A DNA stretch of 64,000 nt from Spongospora subterranea f. sp. subterranea (lineage: Eukaryota; Endomyxa: Phytomyxea; Phytomyxea; Plasmodiophorida): assembly GCA_049724395.1 (NCBI GenBank), contig JAUGWO010000112.1, positions 372,001 through 436,000 on the forward strand, written 5' to 3'. Of the stretch, positions 45,477 through 57,119 are shown in pieces. The notes below the pieces were generated by a model. That model was given only the letters and a program-made list of their open reading frames with translations, was not told where the DNA came from and did no database searches. Within the stretch, counting starts at the first letter, position 1. Every line of letters begins with the position of its first letter. The translations under genes and the position numbers were made by a program.

Positions 45477-47075
45477 ATGGCCATGGAGAGGACTGTCATT
45501 GACGAAACCGCTATCAGAGAGGCGGTGAAGAATTACAGAAAACCATTCAACGAAGAAGGCGGGCAACCAAACAACGATGGAGAAGAGGCAGATGACGAAT
45601 TCGACGAGGAGGTGGATTTGGCAGAAATCACCGTATTAGCGTTGTCATTCCAAAACATTTACCAGATCGACAATCTTCAGGGATTCAATCAACTTACTAA
45701 ACTACAGCTCGACAATAACGTCATCGAACGCATTGAGAATATCAGCCATCTAGTCAATCTACAATGGCTTGACCTTTCGTTCAATAACATCGCCAAGATT
45801 GAACATCTGGATGCACTTGTCAACCTAACTGATCTTTCCCTGTTTCACAATCAAATTAATGTCATAGAAAATTTGGATGCGCTAAAGAAGCTCAACGTCC
45901 TATCCCTTGGCAATAACAATATTAGAGACGTCGAGAATATCATTTATTTGCGACGATTCCAAGATTTGCGTCTGCTGAACCTAGCAGGCAATCCAGTCTG
46001 TCAAGAGGAGGATTACTTTACGACTGTCTTTGCTTACCTACAACATTTGCGATATCTAGATTATGAGACATTAGATTCAGCTCAAGTGTTAAAAGCTAAA
46101 GAAGATAAACAGGCCCAGCTGCTGGAAATGGAAGAAACCGAGAAACAACAAGCCAACGAGAACGCGATGGCAGCAAAAAAAATGCAATTCAAGCAATCGC
46201 TTCAACAAGCAAATCTCAATGGAATCGACGAACTATTCGACGAGATGATTAGAGATGATGCAGAGATTCTCAGGCTTCAGCAATTGCCTGGTTTCAAAAA
46301 CGTCCTTCAGAGTTATCGAGAAAAAACTGAAAAAGCCGTTGGTGAATTTGTGGAGCGGATCTTGGGGGCAAGCAATGCACAACAACAGGAAATAGACTTG
46401 TTCGAACAGGCGGTGTCGCATTTGCTCACTGGAAATGAAGCGAACTCGCTGGCGAGAATTCATCAGTTCAATACGTTGAAGAAAAAACTGCTCGCTCAAT
46501 ATGGAAATGGTGTACGGGAGGGAGTACCAGATGGGACTCTGATATCATCATTGACTGAAGCGATTCAGTCCTTATCAGATGATATGATGGATCTAGAGAT
46601 GCAACGATCGGAGGAAGTGTCCGATTGCATTGGTGAATTTGAGGGGGTTATTTCCAGGACGACAAAACAAAATATCGAGCAAATGTCGAATTTCTTCCGT
46701 TTCCTGGAAGACCTGGAACGGATCTATTGGGAAGATCTGGTTGCGCTTGTCCATAGTTTGGTTGAAAAGTTCCATAATTCAATGAATGCGGAGTCGCCGG
46801 CAATGAACGAAGCAGACATCACTCTGTCCACAATTCTTTCCGAGAAAGGCACGTTGGAAACATCGATATCGAACTCCCATAACAACCACCTGGAGCGCAT
46901 TCTCAAGTTCGGGGACGAAGTTCTGGATCGGGAATCAAAATCCGCAGAGCGTTTGACCGCTGAAGCTCGCAACACCGAATATTTTCGCAATCGACGCCGA
47001 GTCGCCGAGATATTTGACCTGATTTCTGATCTTTCATCCCAGAGTAAAACTGAAACGTCCACGACGTCAAAATAA
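45477..47075 (+). CDS. DRC3: Dynein regulatory complex subunit 3
   Basis: Nexin-dynein regulatory complex subunit of motile cilia (LRRC48). One exon of 532 residues. The leucine-rich repeats read QNIYQIDNLQGFNQLTKLQL, IERIENISHLVNLQWLDLSF, HLDALVNLTDLSLFHNQI, and LNVLSLGNNNIRDVENIIYL. The LRR cap AYLQHLRYLDYE is followed by a long coiled coil that continues to EYFRNRRRVAEIFDLISDL, the conserved end of DRC3. Length and layout match human and Chlamydomonas proteins. The upstream frame starts with TTG, so the ATG at 45477 is chosen. Intact. Confidence 0.93.
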   Translation: MAMERTVIDETAIREAVKNYRKPFNEEGGQPNNDGEEADDEFDEEVDLAEITVLALSFQNIYQIDNLQGFNQLTKLQLDNNVIERIENISHLVNLQWLDLSFNNIAKIEHLDALVNLTDLSLFHNQINVIENLDALKKLNVLSLGNNNIRDVENIIYLRRFQDLRLLNLAGNPVCQEEDYFTTVFAYLQHLRYLDYETLDSAQVLKAKEDKQAQLLEMEETEKQQANENAMAAKKMQFKQSLQQANLNGIDELFDEMIRDDAEILRLQQLPGFKNVLQSYREKTEKAVGEFVERILGASNAQQQEIDLFEQAVSHLLTGNEANSLARIHQFNTLKKKLLAQYGNGVREGVPDGTLISSLTEAIQSLSDDMMDLEMQRSEEVSDCIGEFEGVISRTTKQNIEQMSNFFRFLEDLERIYWEDLVALVHSLVEKFHNSMNAESPAMNEADITLSTILSEKGTLETSISNSHNNHLERILKFGDEVLDRESKSAERLTAEARNTEYFRNRRRVAEIFDLISDLSSQSKTETSTTSK

Positions 47076-47195
47076 ACGATTGGGTTTTGGCCACCAGATT
47101 CTTGACATACTCATTCGGACTTGAGATCCGGTTCAGCCAGTTCGCACTCTTTTCACTTTAGGAGGTACTCTCGTTCGAAGACATTGTTTGAGTTC

Positions 47196-47768
47196 ATGTC
47201 GCTCCTGAGTCGGATCGGCGCCCGATCGTATCGGGCGGTAGTACACTGTGCCGACGCGCCCGCGGCGATCGGCCCATATAGCCAGGCTATTCGCGCGAAC
47301 GGTTTCCTGTACGTGTCGGGCATGATTGGGTTCGACCCATCTGTAGGTGGCGACGATATTGTCGCGTCAAATATTGATAAAGTATGGCGTAGACTATGGA
47401 GCTGGCGTCGAAAACAGATGTTGGCGTTCAAACTGACCAGGCAAGAAGCAAATTCCCATTCTTTTACTTTGGTTTCAGTAATTTTTGCCCAGGCGTTGAA
47501 AAATTTGGTGAATGTTCTACGAGAGGGCGGCAGCTCGCCAGAGAAAGTAGTTAAAACCACAGTATTGATGCGAAACATGGACGATTACAAGACCATCAAC
47601 GACATTTATGCAAAATGTAATATGACTGCGATTCTTGCCAGGTTCGTTGTCATAACCTGAATTTCAGATTTTACCACGGAACCGCCGGCTAGAGCTGCAT
47701 ATGCTGTCAAGGGACTTCCCGCTTCGGCCCTTGTTGAAATTGAATGTATCGCCTTGTACGAGGACTGA
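47196..47768 (+). CDS. RidA/Mmf1-type reactive imine deaminase
   Basis: Hydrolyses 2-aminoacrylate and related imines released by PLP enzymes; the N-terminus (MSLLSRIGARSYRAVV) looks like a mitochondrial presequence, as in Mmf1. The core reads DAPAAIGPYSQAIRANGFLY, VSGMIGFDP, then after an intron at 47382-47491 ALKNLVNVLREGGSSPEKVV, KTTVLMRNMDDYKTIN, and after another intron PPARAAYAVKGLPASALVEI with the catalytic-site arginine (PPARAA) and final ECIAL. About 135 residues, normal. Intact. Confidence 0.9.
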
Positions 47769-47829
47769 TAGATTAGTATTAAAGTTTATCAGATTTACAC
47801 ATACGCTCCTTCATGTTCACAAAAGTACC

Positions 47830-49686
47830 TCAGATTAACCTTGAGCCTTCCCAGAAATCGATCTTCCGTCGAAGCGTTGCGTTCATTGTGCTTACGACAT
47901 CAATATCCACAGAGTGCCTGAGAGTCTGAAATGCACCTTCTTTGACTGGCCAATCAATATCTGGATTGAGAATCTGAGGTTCCATTGTGTCATTATTACT
48001 GTGAACAGAAAGAATAAGTCATTGTCTTTCCCAAGAGGACGATATACACTGACAGGGCGCTTTCCATGTTCGGTTTTCTGCTTAATGATCGTACCCACTT
48101 TGGGTCAACCTGTTTTGGTAGATGAATTCGAGATTGGACTGGCAACTCGAAATCTAGAACGGGTAATTCACCGAAGACATCCGTCTTGCTGTTGTCGATA
48201 CGTAGCACCTAACATCAATGAATGGAATATTTCCTTCGGGTAAGGTAATGGCAACACCTTATTAGCCGCACGAGCACGGGCGGCAGATATGTCAATGTTT
48301 GGCGAATCCGTTAGTGCTGACAACGTTAATTCTTCAATTTGATGTTGAATCCATGTAGTAGAATTCAAAGCTGGGGTTGCTAGTTGCGATGAAGAGACGG
48401 AGGAACTCCCACTCAGCATATTGCTAATTTTTGCTTCACTGCTGAACTTGCCGACAGGCATTGACAAGCGGGTTTTCGCGTTCTCTGCCGTTGCACCGGT
48501 TGCCGAATTGATGGACGGAACGATATCTTTATGGCGGACTCGATTTTGTGTCAAATCTTTGACACCGACTTCTGGCAATGATGAAGTTGACAAGACAGGG
48601 ACCGTTCTGCTAAGAGGTACACTTTCTGCTTGGGTAATGTCTGTGAAAGTAGGCCGGGGTTGAGGAATAGGCACGGGACCGGATCGAGGAGCCATCTCAG
48701 ATGACATCTCGGGGGGTTGAACTCTTGCCAGGTTCGAAATTCACTATCGGAATATCTAAAGGCCATATTTCAACCGCTCCATCGCAGCTAGCGATAAGAA
48801 CGCCAATTTCCTTAGGATTTGATTCAATGAATGCAATGACAACGATCGCAGACAATAACCGGTGTTGCGCTAAGATTTCGCTCGGATCTGATAATGATTG
48901 AATTATAACACGGCCATCAGAAAACGCAACTCCTAGAGCATTGCCGCTGGTTGAGATAGCCAAGTTAGCAACCGTGTCCTGATGCTTCCACGAATGCGAT
49001 CTTTGCAATTCTTGATTCTCTAGGGTAATTACAAATACAAATCCGAGGTTATCGGAGCAAACGCAGCCGTCACGACGAGGATGAGGAACGGCATAGCATA
49101 TAGGAGAATCATGCTGAAAGAAGTAATTTGATGCAACACCGCTCTTTACATCACCCATATATACATGACCACTCTCGAAACATGCAAAAAACGTTTTCTG
49201 AGATGTCGAAATTGCAATGGCGCTGACAGGCTCGTTTGATATGTGACATTGCCAAGAGCAACCGTTTGAAATTTTGTCCCAAGCGATGATGCGGCCATCA
49301 GAATAACCAATGATGACTGAAGTCATCCCGAGATCAAAAGCATTGATAGATGTCTCATAATGATAGATATGCCTGACCAAATCAGAAAGCTCTGATGATA
49401 TGATAAGAAGGCGATTGCTAGGTGGCATCAGACAATATAAATCTTCTGCATCGGCTCGGACAGCAACAATCGGATACTGAAGAAAAGGCTTACCAGCTGG
49501 CGAGAAAGCAAATGTACGGGTTGGAGTATCTGCAATGACGACATGAACTTTTCCATTAGAGGACGCCAAAACAGCTCCAGTTTTACGGTAAAGCAGAGCC
49601 CCAGAGAGAATATCAGACAATTGTGGCGATGGTAATATCTGCACAAGAGCCAAATCTGGATCTACAATGCCAACGGGTCGTTGCAT
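47830..49686 (-). CDS. WD40-repeat protein, possibly NEDD1-like
   Basis: Exon 1 (49686 to about 48710) is a beta-propeller with repeated blade signatures: TSVIIGYSDGRIIAWDKISN, SAIAISTSQKTFFACFESGH, LAISTSGNALGVAFSDGRVI and IGVLIASCDGAVEIWPLD. A low-complexity linker (PRSGPVPIPQPRPTFTD) and short C-terminal exons follow, ending in a helical VSTMNATLRRKIDFWEGSRL. The layout, an N-terminal propeller, a serine-rich middle and a C-terminal helix, resembles NEDD1, which recruits gamma-tubulin, but similarity is too weak to name it. At 48711-48716 a run of six G on the plus strand coincides with a one-base frame change. Some C-terminal junctions imply introns of only 26-48 nt and are uncertain. Confidence 0.55.
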
Positions 49687-51052
49687 ATTGACTATGAAAA
49701 TGACTTTCTCCTTTCTACCAGTGCAGTGTATACTGGACTAACCGGAGTGTACCTACTGTAGACGGGCTGTGCAGAGACCAAACTTTTCAAACCGATTTCG
49801 TTATTTTTTTTTCCCCAATTTTAACCAAAAGAGTTTCAACAGTTTTTGCCAAGCTTACGACCTGTACAATCCATTCGGTCTGGAATCACTAAACGACTGC
49901 CATTGATGGTTTTTGTTTCGATTGGGCACTTTTTGTCGCATTGTCTGAAAACCCAGGGCTGATTCATATTGTCATTCTGGTTGGCGGCGTATGCTTAATT
50001 GGAATCCGGAGCACAATCTAACGATGCACAAATGACATCAGCGCTAATACACATTGCTGGGCCATAAATCTTTTTTTGCTGGTGCTCCCAATGATCCGAT
50101 TCACAAAAACGCCCCGTCTGCTTGAGAAACAGATGATTTGTGGCGGAATGCCCACATGATGCTGCGTCCTCCATGGACGCCAAGTCACGTTTTTGTGGTG
50201 ATTCGGATCATTGGGAACCCACACCACCTGGGTTGCAAACGAAGATTCATGGCCCAGCGATGTGTATTAGCGGTGATGTCATTTCGATTACTGACCGTGA
50301 TCTGATCCAAGCAATAGTGTGTGATTATGACAGGTAAAAGAACCTGTGACCGTCCTGAGATCTATCAGCTCATCGGAAGAGGGGCTGCAACAGGCCATCA
50401 TAATCCGCCATCCTATCGGAAAAAGATCAGAATATCGTTTGCAGTTGAGGTCTTTGCCAGTCGTCCATAGCCGACTTTGGAACATCACGACACCACTGGC
50501 CGCGTGCTGTTGACTCAACATCCAGCTTTGCAGCCAGATAAATCGTCGGTCAATTAGCAGAATAAGGAGGATTATAGTGTATAACCTTTTTAAGAATCGC
50601 AGATATGGCTTCAAGGCGCGGCAACCATAAGCACAAAATATCAAAGACGAATTCAGACGCAAAATCACAGGATCATGACATTGAGCCTAAACAGCCAGAT
50701 TGGGATATGTTGCCTGATGCTCCTTTTAATGGGACCGGTTGGTGTTGTCCAGTTGTCGTTGTAAAACCTCACGAATCGTTGACGCGAAGCCATTTCCATA
50801 GGAAAACTGCTAACTAGGAAACCCAGAAGACATAAACAGAAGTTGGACTCCTCTCAATGCGGGAAAGATGTGAATATCTTTGACGGTAAATGCACCTTTG
50901 TGCTTGTCAGACCATCGAATCATTGACTGTCCTCGCAGTGGAAGAATTTGGGTCGATGACCGCTTATGCAGTTCAAAATGTCCAGGTCGAACTAACAGAT
51001 GAAAGGAATTTGTCGGATAAGGAATAAAGAAACTAATAATGGTGTTGGTGTA
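49687..51052. other. Intergenic with a fold-back and a doubtful small frame
   Basis: Holds inverted arms 50031-50111 and 50184-50283 (shared core gctaatacacat and ccaatgatccga). A 70-codon plus-strand frame at 50605-50817 starts ATG and has no known motif; it is too short to call. The rest shows nothing. Confidence 0.4.
50031..50283. repeat. Fold-back inverted repeat, arms about 80-100 bp
   Basis: Reading 50184-50283 on the minus strand gives aatgacatcaccgctaatac and further sequence close to 50031-50111, with an insertion of about 15 bp in one arm. Spacer about 72 bp. Both arms translate to a cysteine-containing peptide ending GPAMCIS, so the arms came from one ancestral sequence copied in inverted orientation. 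Confidence 0.85.
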
Positions 51053-54000
51053 TTAACTTTCTAGTTGCCGGCGATAAAACAATACATATGCACAACTTTG
51101 GCAGACATCTTCAGGTGGGACTATTTTTACATTATCGTCGTCGAAGTGTCGCCAGATATTATCAATACCTTTGGCCATTGTTGTGTAATGACCGAAAAAC
51201 GACGCTCCGAAATGATTGATGACAGCATACAGTTCATAACGTGGTGCTGTCTGTGTGGCGAATTTCCAGGATACGAATCGGCTTAGGTCTAAATCTTTCA
51301 GGGGAAATTGTACTTCCTTGGATATCTTATTAGCAGTTTCTCCAAAAAGTGCATGTCTACGAACGCAATCAAAACGTTTCAGATGCAATATTAAGACATC
51401 CGGAAACCTCCAAAAGCTCATACGCTTCGACACGTTGCCTGTTTTCTTGCATTTAGAACACTTCCAATCGTTGACTCCAAGCGACTCGGTTCGCGTAAAA
51501 GCACGTAGGCAGTCGTAGATAGTTGTAGGGTTTGCTTCAGGCGAGAAAGATGTCCCCAAAGGAGCTTTGACCGAACGCTGGTATTCGGACATGTCTAAGT
51601 CCGATAATAATGCCTTTGTTTCCCATTCTAGAATCAGCATGGGTATGGGATTATCAAAGCGACTGAAGTCGATAACTTGTTCTGGGCTTTCTTCGACTTT
51701 GAAGTTGACAGCATTCCCCCTATTTAGGCGGACGTTGAATGACGGCTTACAGGTGCCCTTTATAAAACAACGGGAGAGAAATCCCCTAACACGGTCGTAA
51801 ATCTGAGAACCAGACAACGCGGTCGACAAAGGAACATTGACAGCAAACGGCCGGCCTCTAAAGAATAAATCTTCATTGCGAAAGTTGGGACCTACGGGCA
51901 ATTGCTGCATAACGCAGGACACCAGCATATGATCTTTGAGCACTTCAAATACAGCTAATGATTGTGATGCTGTTAGCTCAATAAGTTGGTCTACTTTCGG
52001 CAAGAACGTTAATGGGCGAGAAAGCACCACAACAGCGAAAGCTAATGAACTGGTGGCAGAAAACTCGTCCACACCTTTTAGCAGCGGCACTATAGTCGAT
52101 TCGAGTCTAGACAGGTATACCTTGGTTGGAACTAAGGTTGAAGTGTTAACAATTCCCCAAACATAATGAACTCATTTGCATACCTGTTAAGGAAAACTCC
52201 ACTGGACAAGAACCAGATGCCGGGAAAAACGTGAGGTTGAAAACTCGTAATGGTTCGGGCAACGGCAAAGATACGTACACAAAAGGATCAAAAGTGACAG
52301 ATGGGGTACATTCAGGATTCGGGCAGATAAGTTCGGATTTGAATTGACCTAAAAGTGAATCGACCACCACAGATTGATTCCTAGCCAGATAGTTGGTCCA
52401 CTGTTCAACGGCAACTACTTCGTCTGGTCGGCCACAGCTGTCAGTAGTGGCGACATAAGGTTTGGAATGTATCCGATTCAGATCCTCGTGCAACCCATCC
52501 AGCAAAAACGCTAAAAATTCCTGAGGCAGCTTTAGTGCGAGAGATACTGGCAAAAATTAGTTCTTCACCTGCGCATCGTGTTGTTGACACCCGGCAAACT
52601 GGGTAGCAAAACAAGACACAGCACGCTTAAACTCGCGTGGGTCCCCATATGGAGCGTTAGAAAACCAGATTTCCTTAAGAAGATTGGTGTACGCTTCGGC
52701 AAGTCGGCCTTTGCTCCCAAGAGGATTTTCCCGATTCAATTCCTTCAAATAATCATTTGATAGAAATACCCGACTGAGTTCCCGGGTATTGCTCAAACAT
52801 TGAATCGCCGCATTGACATAACATGAGTTCCCGATGTTGACCTATGATAGGAATATTATTATATACAAAAAAAATCCCAACAGCTTCCTCACCAAGCCCA
52901 ATGTACCAGGCATGCGGTCAAAATGTGGTTTACTCACTTTACCACAAGTCTCACAGTGCCATTCCCTATACCCAAGAAGCAGTTGATAAGCAAATGAAAG
53001 TGAGCGATGCGCTGACCTACCTATGGCTGCTTTTACAGTTGATCGAGCAATATCGAACATCTGAGCATTCGTCGCAGACAATAGGGGACATGTTCGGTGG
53101 AATTTTATCGAAGCATGCACAACAAACTTCAAGTTCTCCCCGACACACATCGACAACGTTGGGAAGTTGCCAAAACCCAGTGTGCGACCGGCACTCAATA
53201 TACAGGGTACCGCCTTCACATGAAACAGCGTCAAAAAGAACGGTCTTAGACGGAATAACCTCATAACAGCTGTCTTCTACAGGACGTAAAGCTCTTGTTT
53301 CACTCATTGCCATTGTCCAGAGAGAACATAAAGCTTTCAGTATCGACTCGACCAACGAACTTTGGCTGCAAAGAATCTTGATCTTGGAGTTCGACCCAGG
53401 AAAATTGTCGACTCGTTGAATTGAGATCTTGACAGGGTTGAGCTCCACAACTGCCTCAGATAATTTAACATATGGATTACGTCCGTGGTGAAGCGGGCGC
53501 CTGATACAGGGACCACCACCAAATTGTTCCAGCAACGAGTCCCACATCGTGCTCGTGATCACAACATAATCAACTCCGACTTGAAGGCCATTGCGGATCG
53601 TGAAATCATTATTGAACGGATATAGAACAATTTCACGTTGGTCTCCAGTTTCGCGCTCAACGAATGACTCCTCCATTGCTTCTTCTTCACCTGATGACCT
53701 GACGGCTTCAGCATCGTCGCCGCAGCGGTCGCCACTTTCAACGTGGAGCCATTCTGAGTCCACCAAAAGCTGCTCATTCTTGATAGGGCCGGGCGGGATG
53801 GAATTGTCACCTGCTAGATATCGTCGGTATTGATGCCACCAGCTGGAAGCGATTATTGGGAACGGATCCGCAGCTGCAGAAGGCGGAATGGGATTACTGA
53901 GTTCTGCATCAATGTCAAGAATAATACCAGCATTAACGGATGCGGTTGACTTTGACATCGCTTCAAGGTCGGATAATGCTTTACGTGAGATAGAGCTGTC

Positions 54001-54336
54001 GCGAATTTCTAGAGACTGCAAGAAATCCTCCCTCGCTTGTGAAATCTTGTTGAGGAACCTCCGTGCAACGCCTCGATGATAATACGCTTTGTGATTCAAC
54101 ATATCTGACTCAATTCCTAGCGAGGCGTCTCTCTCAGCGTCATCATATTTTCCGAGCCGATTATTTGACAACGCCCGGTTGGAAAGAATAATAGATCGAA
54201 CATCATTATGTTCCTTGTCGGAGGGCAGAGCATGATAAGCCTCTGTATATAAATTAACAGCGTCGGAGAACTCGTCGTTTCTGAAAGCAGTCTTTCCTGC
54301 CTCTCTTAACCTTTGAACATTCTCAGAACCGTTCAT
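51053..54336 (-). CDS. Ubiquitin-specific protease with TPR, DUSP and MYND domains
   Basis: Cysteine deubiquitinase. The N-terminus has TPR-like helices ([59 protein letters not shown]). A DUSP domain follows ([33 protein letters not shown]), then a ubiquitin-like stretch and a MYND finger ([35 protein letters not shown]). The catalytic part has the Cys box [32 protein letters not shown], the insert zinc site and the His box [15 protein letters not shown]. Four introns of 50-90 nt are placed, for example between CGK and VNIGN. The USP part is of the USP4/11/15 class. Length about 1,000 residues. Its 5' end is duplicated downstream. Confidence 0.85.
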
Positions 54337-54869
54337 GTTCAAACAATGGCGGGGCGAGGCAAGATTGGTTTGATAAGACTACAATGAGCGACGCCAATTG
54401 AGCCAGCTGGCCGTCTGGCGTTTATCGTAGTCAGAAGATGGTTCGCGATAGGGTACGGACTTCTACAGTAGCTGTATAAGGTCAAGTATGATAATGAGGA
54501 GGCGGCGGCACATATAACCATGGACCGGTAGACTATTGCCGCATTCGGGGCTTTACCACCTCATGTTCGGATGTGGTGGTACACTACGGGGGGTGTTATT
54601 AGCATTAGTACAATATCGTCCATAACCAGATGCTCGCCGATCGGAGTTACTGTCCGATATCCAATAGTCCCGGCACCTTGTTCCAAGTACGCAGGGGCTT
54701 CTCCACGCATGACATACTATCAAAATCCAATCACATGTTCTCGAAATGATGTTAGACACGATATTTCCTTTATTCAGCAACTTCATTCAGCGATGTGCAG
54801 TTCTCCAGTAAACGGAGGGTATGTCCGTACACTCAATAAATAAGCCGGTATTATTAATCGGGTGAAGCA

Positions 54870-55301
54870 ATGGAAACTGGCAAGCGACCGCCTTCTACTT
54901 TGGTGGAAGCAGTACTGATAGAAGGCAGGCATTGACAATTTTGTTTCGATGACAGGACGTTTGATTTTTGTTGCATCGTTCTAGCTTTAACTCCTGGGGA
55001 GAATCGAATATCTCTGCTGTTGCTGAACTGGATCATCGCCTTACTTCTTATCACCTTATTAGCATGCTTTCTTCTTGGTCCCATCAACATCCACATAGTC
55101 GGTCTTTCCATACTGACAGTTTTATTAGCAATGTCAATTGTCCTGTAAGTAACCGACCTGTCATTTGTTAAGAAGTTGTTTCACGGAAAACGACTCAGAT
55201 TCCAAAGTACCCTGGCTCCAACAAGTGAACCGAGAATCGATCTCGGTAAAACTGAAGTTCCTCAACCTCCGCTTTGCAGTTCTAGGGATAAGAATTTATA
55301 A
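54870..55301 (+). CDS. Pkr1-like V-ATPase assembly membrane protein
   Basis: Pkr1 helps assemble the V-ATPase Vo sector in the ER. After TPGENRISLLLLNW there are two closely spaced membrane helices (LNWIIALLLITLLACFLLG and IHIVGLSILTVLLAMSIVL) separated by the family's NIH loop, matching the Pkr1 pattern of a PG..N..L, a hydrophobic run, an IH and a second hydrophobic run. A 54-nt intron (55145-55198) leads to a polar tail FQSTLAPTSEPRIDLGKTEV ending CSSRDKNL. The first exon is taken from METGKRPPSTLVEA at 54870, but its junction to the second exon could not be fixed in frame. Family call rests on the helix pair. Confidence 0.5.
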
Positions 55302-55817
55302 TTCACTCTTGATGTTGTCCTGATTTCTTTCTTCGAGATCGACATTCTTTAAAGCCACCTATTCATGAAACTTGTTTTTTTCACAAAATGCGACTCTGTC
55401 GAGTCTCGTCGTATTTTACGCTTCATTCCGCGTCATTTCAATGAGTTGATTTGTACAATAAACTGCAGTCGTGTCACGTCGCCTAATACGACAACAGAAA
55501 CTGCGTTTCTTTTTTCTACGAATGATGGTGCCATCAATCATTATTACCAATTGGGTTATTTAAACAGTGTGCAAGGCGATATATGAAGCCGTCAGAAGAG
55601 GCCCTAGCTAACTTCTTCAGACTTATCGTCAGGGTTGATGCGGATGTTAAAACACGTCAATATAGTTGTTGAAGGCAAACTGATATAGATCTTCATGTGG
55701 CCGTACATTGCGCTGATCGAAATTGTTTTCTTTCCTCGGCGTCTTGCATCAAATGAAAATGGTACGAGTTTGCTTCTTTTTTTATTTTTTTCTAATGCGT
55801 CGCTATAGATGAGTATT
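55302..55817 (+). pseudogene. Duplicated 5' end of the downstream lipase-like gene
   Basis: The stretch 55583-55790 repeats 57120-57377: ATGAAGCCGTC, the exon ALANFFRLIVR, intron, then MWPYIALIEIVFFP. In this copy the first exon lacks about 15 codons present in the intact gene. It ends at 55814 where the duplicated USP 5' end begins, so no downstream exon is available. Sequence before 55583 (55302-55582) is matched by 56830-57119. Confidence 0.8.
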
Positions 55818-56174
55818 ATCAGCTGCAGAAGGCGGAATGGGTTTACTGAGTTCGGCATCAACGTCAGGAACAAGACCAGCATTGACGGATGCGATAAACT
55901 TGAAAACCGCTTTATGGTCGGACTGCCAAAACTTATTGATCGCTTGTGACATCTTGTTGAGGATCCTCGGTTCAAAGCCTTGATGATAAACCGCTTTGTG
56001 ATTCGACATATTTGACTCAATTCCTAGCGAGGCGTCTCTCTCAGCGTCATCATATTTTCCGAGCCGACTATTTGACAACTGTTCATTGTCGGAGGGTGCT
56101 TCGGAGAACTCTTCGTTTCTGAAAGCAGTCGCTCCTGCTTTTCTCAACCTTTGAATATTCTCAGAACCGTTCAT
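55818..56174 (-). pseudogene. Truncated copy of the USP gene 5' end
   Basis: It begins MNGSENIQRLRKAGATAFRN (ATG at 56174), parallel to the intact gene's [20 protein letters not shown], and continues through [20 protein letters not shown] to KPIPPSAADN. Compared with the parent it lacks an internal part of the first TPR and several codons later, and it stops where the parent would enter the DUSP domain. So it is a 5' fragment without catalytic domain. Confidence 0.88.
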
Positions 56175-57119
56175 GTTCAAACAATGGCGGTGGAACGAGA
56201 CTTCTGCAATAGCTGTAATAAGGCCTAGTGTAATAATGAGGAGGCGGCACACATAACCATGGACCGGTAGACTATTGCCGAATTCGGAGCTTTACCACCT
56301 CATGTTCGGATGTGGTAGTACATGCTCGCTGATCGGAGTTACTGTCCGAATCGGCAACTTGTTCCAAGTACACAGGCGCTTCTCCACGCATGACATACTT
56401 ACAAAATCCAGTCACATATTCTTGAAAGTAATGTTAGACATGAAATTTCATTTATTCAGCAACTTCATTTTTGACATGATCAGCTTATGTGCAGTTCTCC
56501 AGTAAACGGAGGGTATGTCTGTGCCGCCCGGTAGGCTCTTCAAGTTCAACCCCTCATTGTGCCCAGAGTTTGTGCAAAGTTTCAACCGGTATCAATCGGG
56601 TGAAGCAATGGAAACTGGCAAACGACCGCCGTCTACTTTGACCGAAGCAGTACTGATAGGAGGCAGGCATTGACAATTTCGCTTTGATGACAAAACGTTT
56701 GATTTTTGTTGGTTGTTCCACGGAAAATGACTCAGATTCCAAGTACCTTGGCTCCAACAAGGGAACCGGGGGGGGGTCGATCTCGGTAAAGCTGAGGTCC
56801 TTAACCTCCGCTTTGCAGTTCTAGGGATAAGAAATTTTAATTCACTCTTGATGTTGTCTTGATTCTTTCTTCGAGATCGACATTCTTCAAAAATTAAACT
56901 TGTTTTTTTCGCAAATGCGACTCTGTCGAGTCTCGTCGTATTTTACGCTTCATTCCGCGTCATTTCAATGAGTTGATTTGTACAATAAACTGCAAGTTAC
57001 ACGTGTCGTGTCACGTCGCCCAATACGACAACAGAAACTGCGTTTCTCTTTACTACGAATGATGGTGCTATCAATCATTATTACCAATTGGGTTAGCTGA
57101 ACAGTGTTCAAGGCGATAT
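56175..57119. pseudogene. Second duplicated interval: decayed Pkr1-like copy
   Basis: Matches 54337-55582 with several deletions. The METGKRPP start is retained near 56608, but the part encoding the two membrane helices is missing: the flanking blocks (acgtttgatttttgttg and ggaaaatgactcagattcca) are joined directly. A run of nine G at about 56769-56777 marks another change. It cannot make the same product as the intact gene at 54870. Confidence 0.75.

Noticed and set aside
50605-50817. 70-codon frame starting ATG
   Set aside because: Hydrophilic, no family, no splice continuation, and opposite strand open over part of it.
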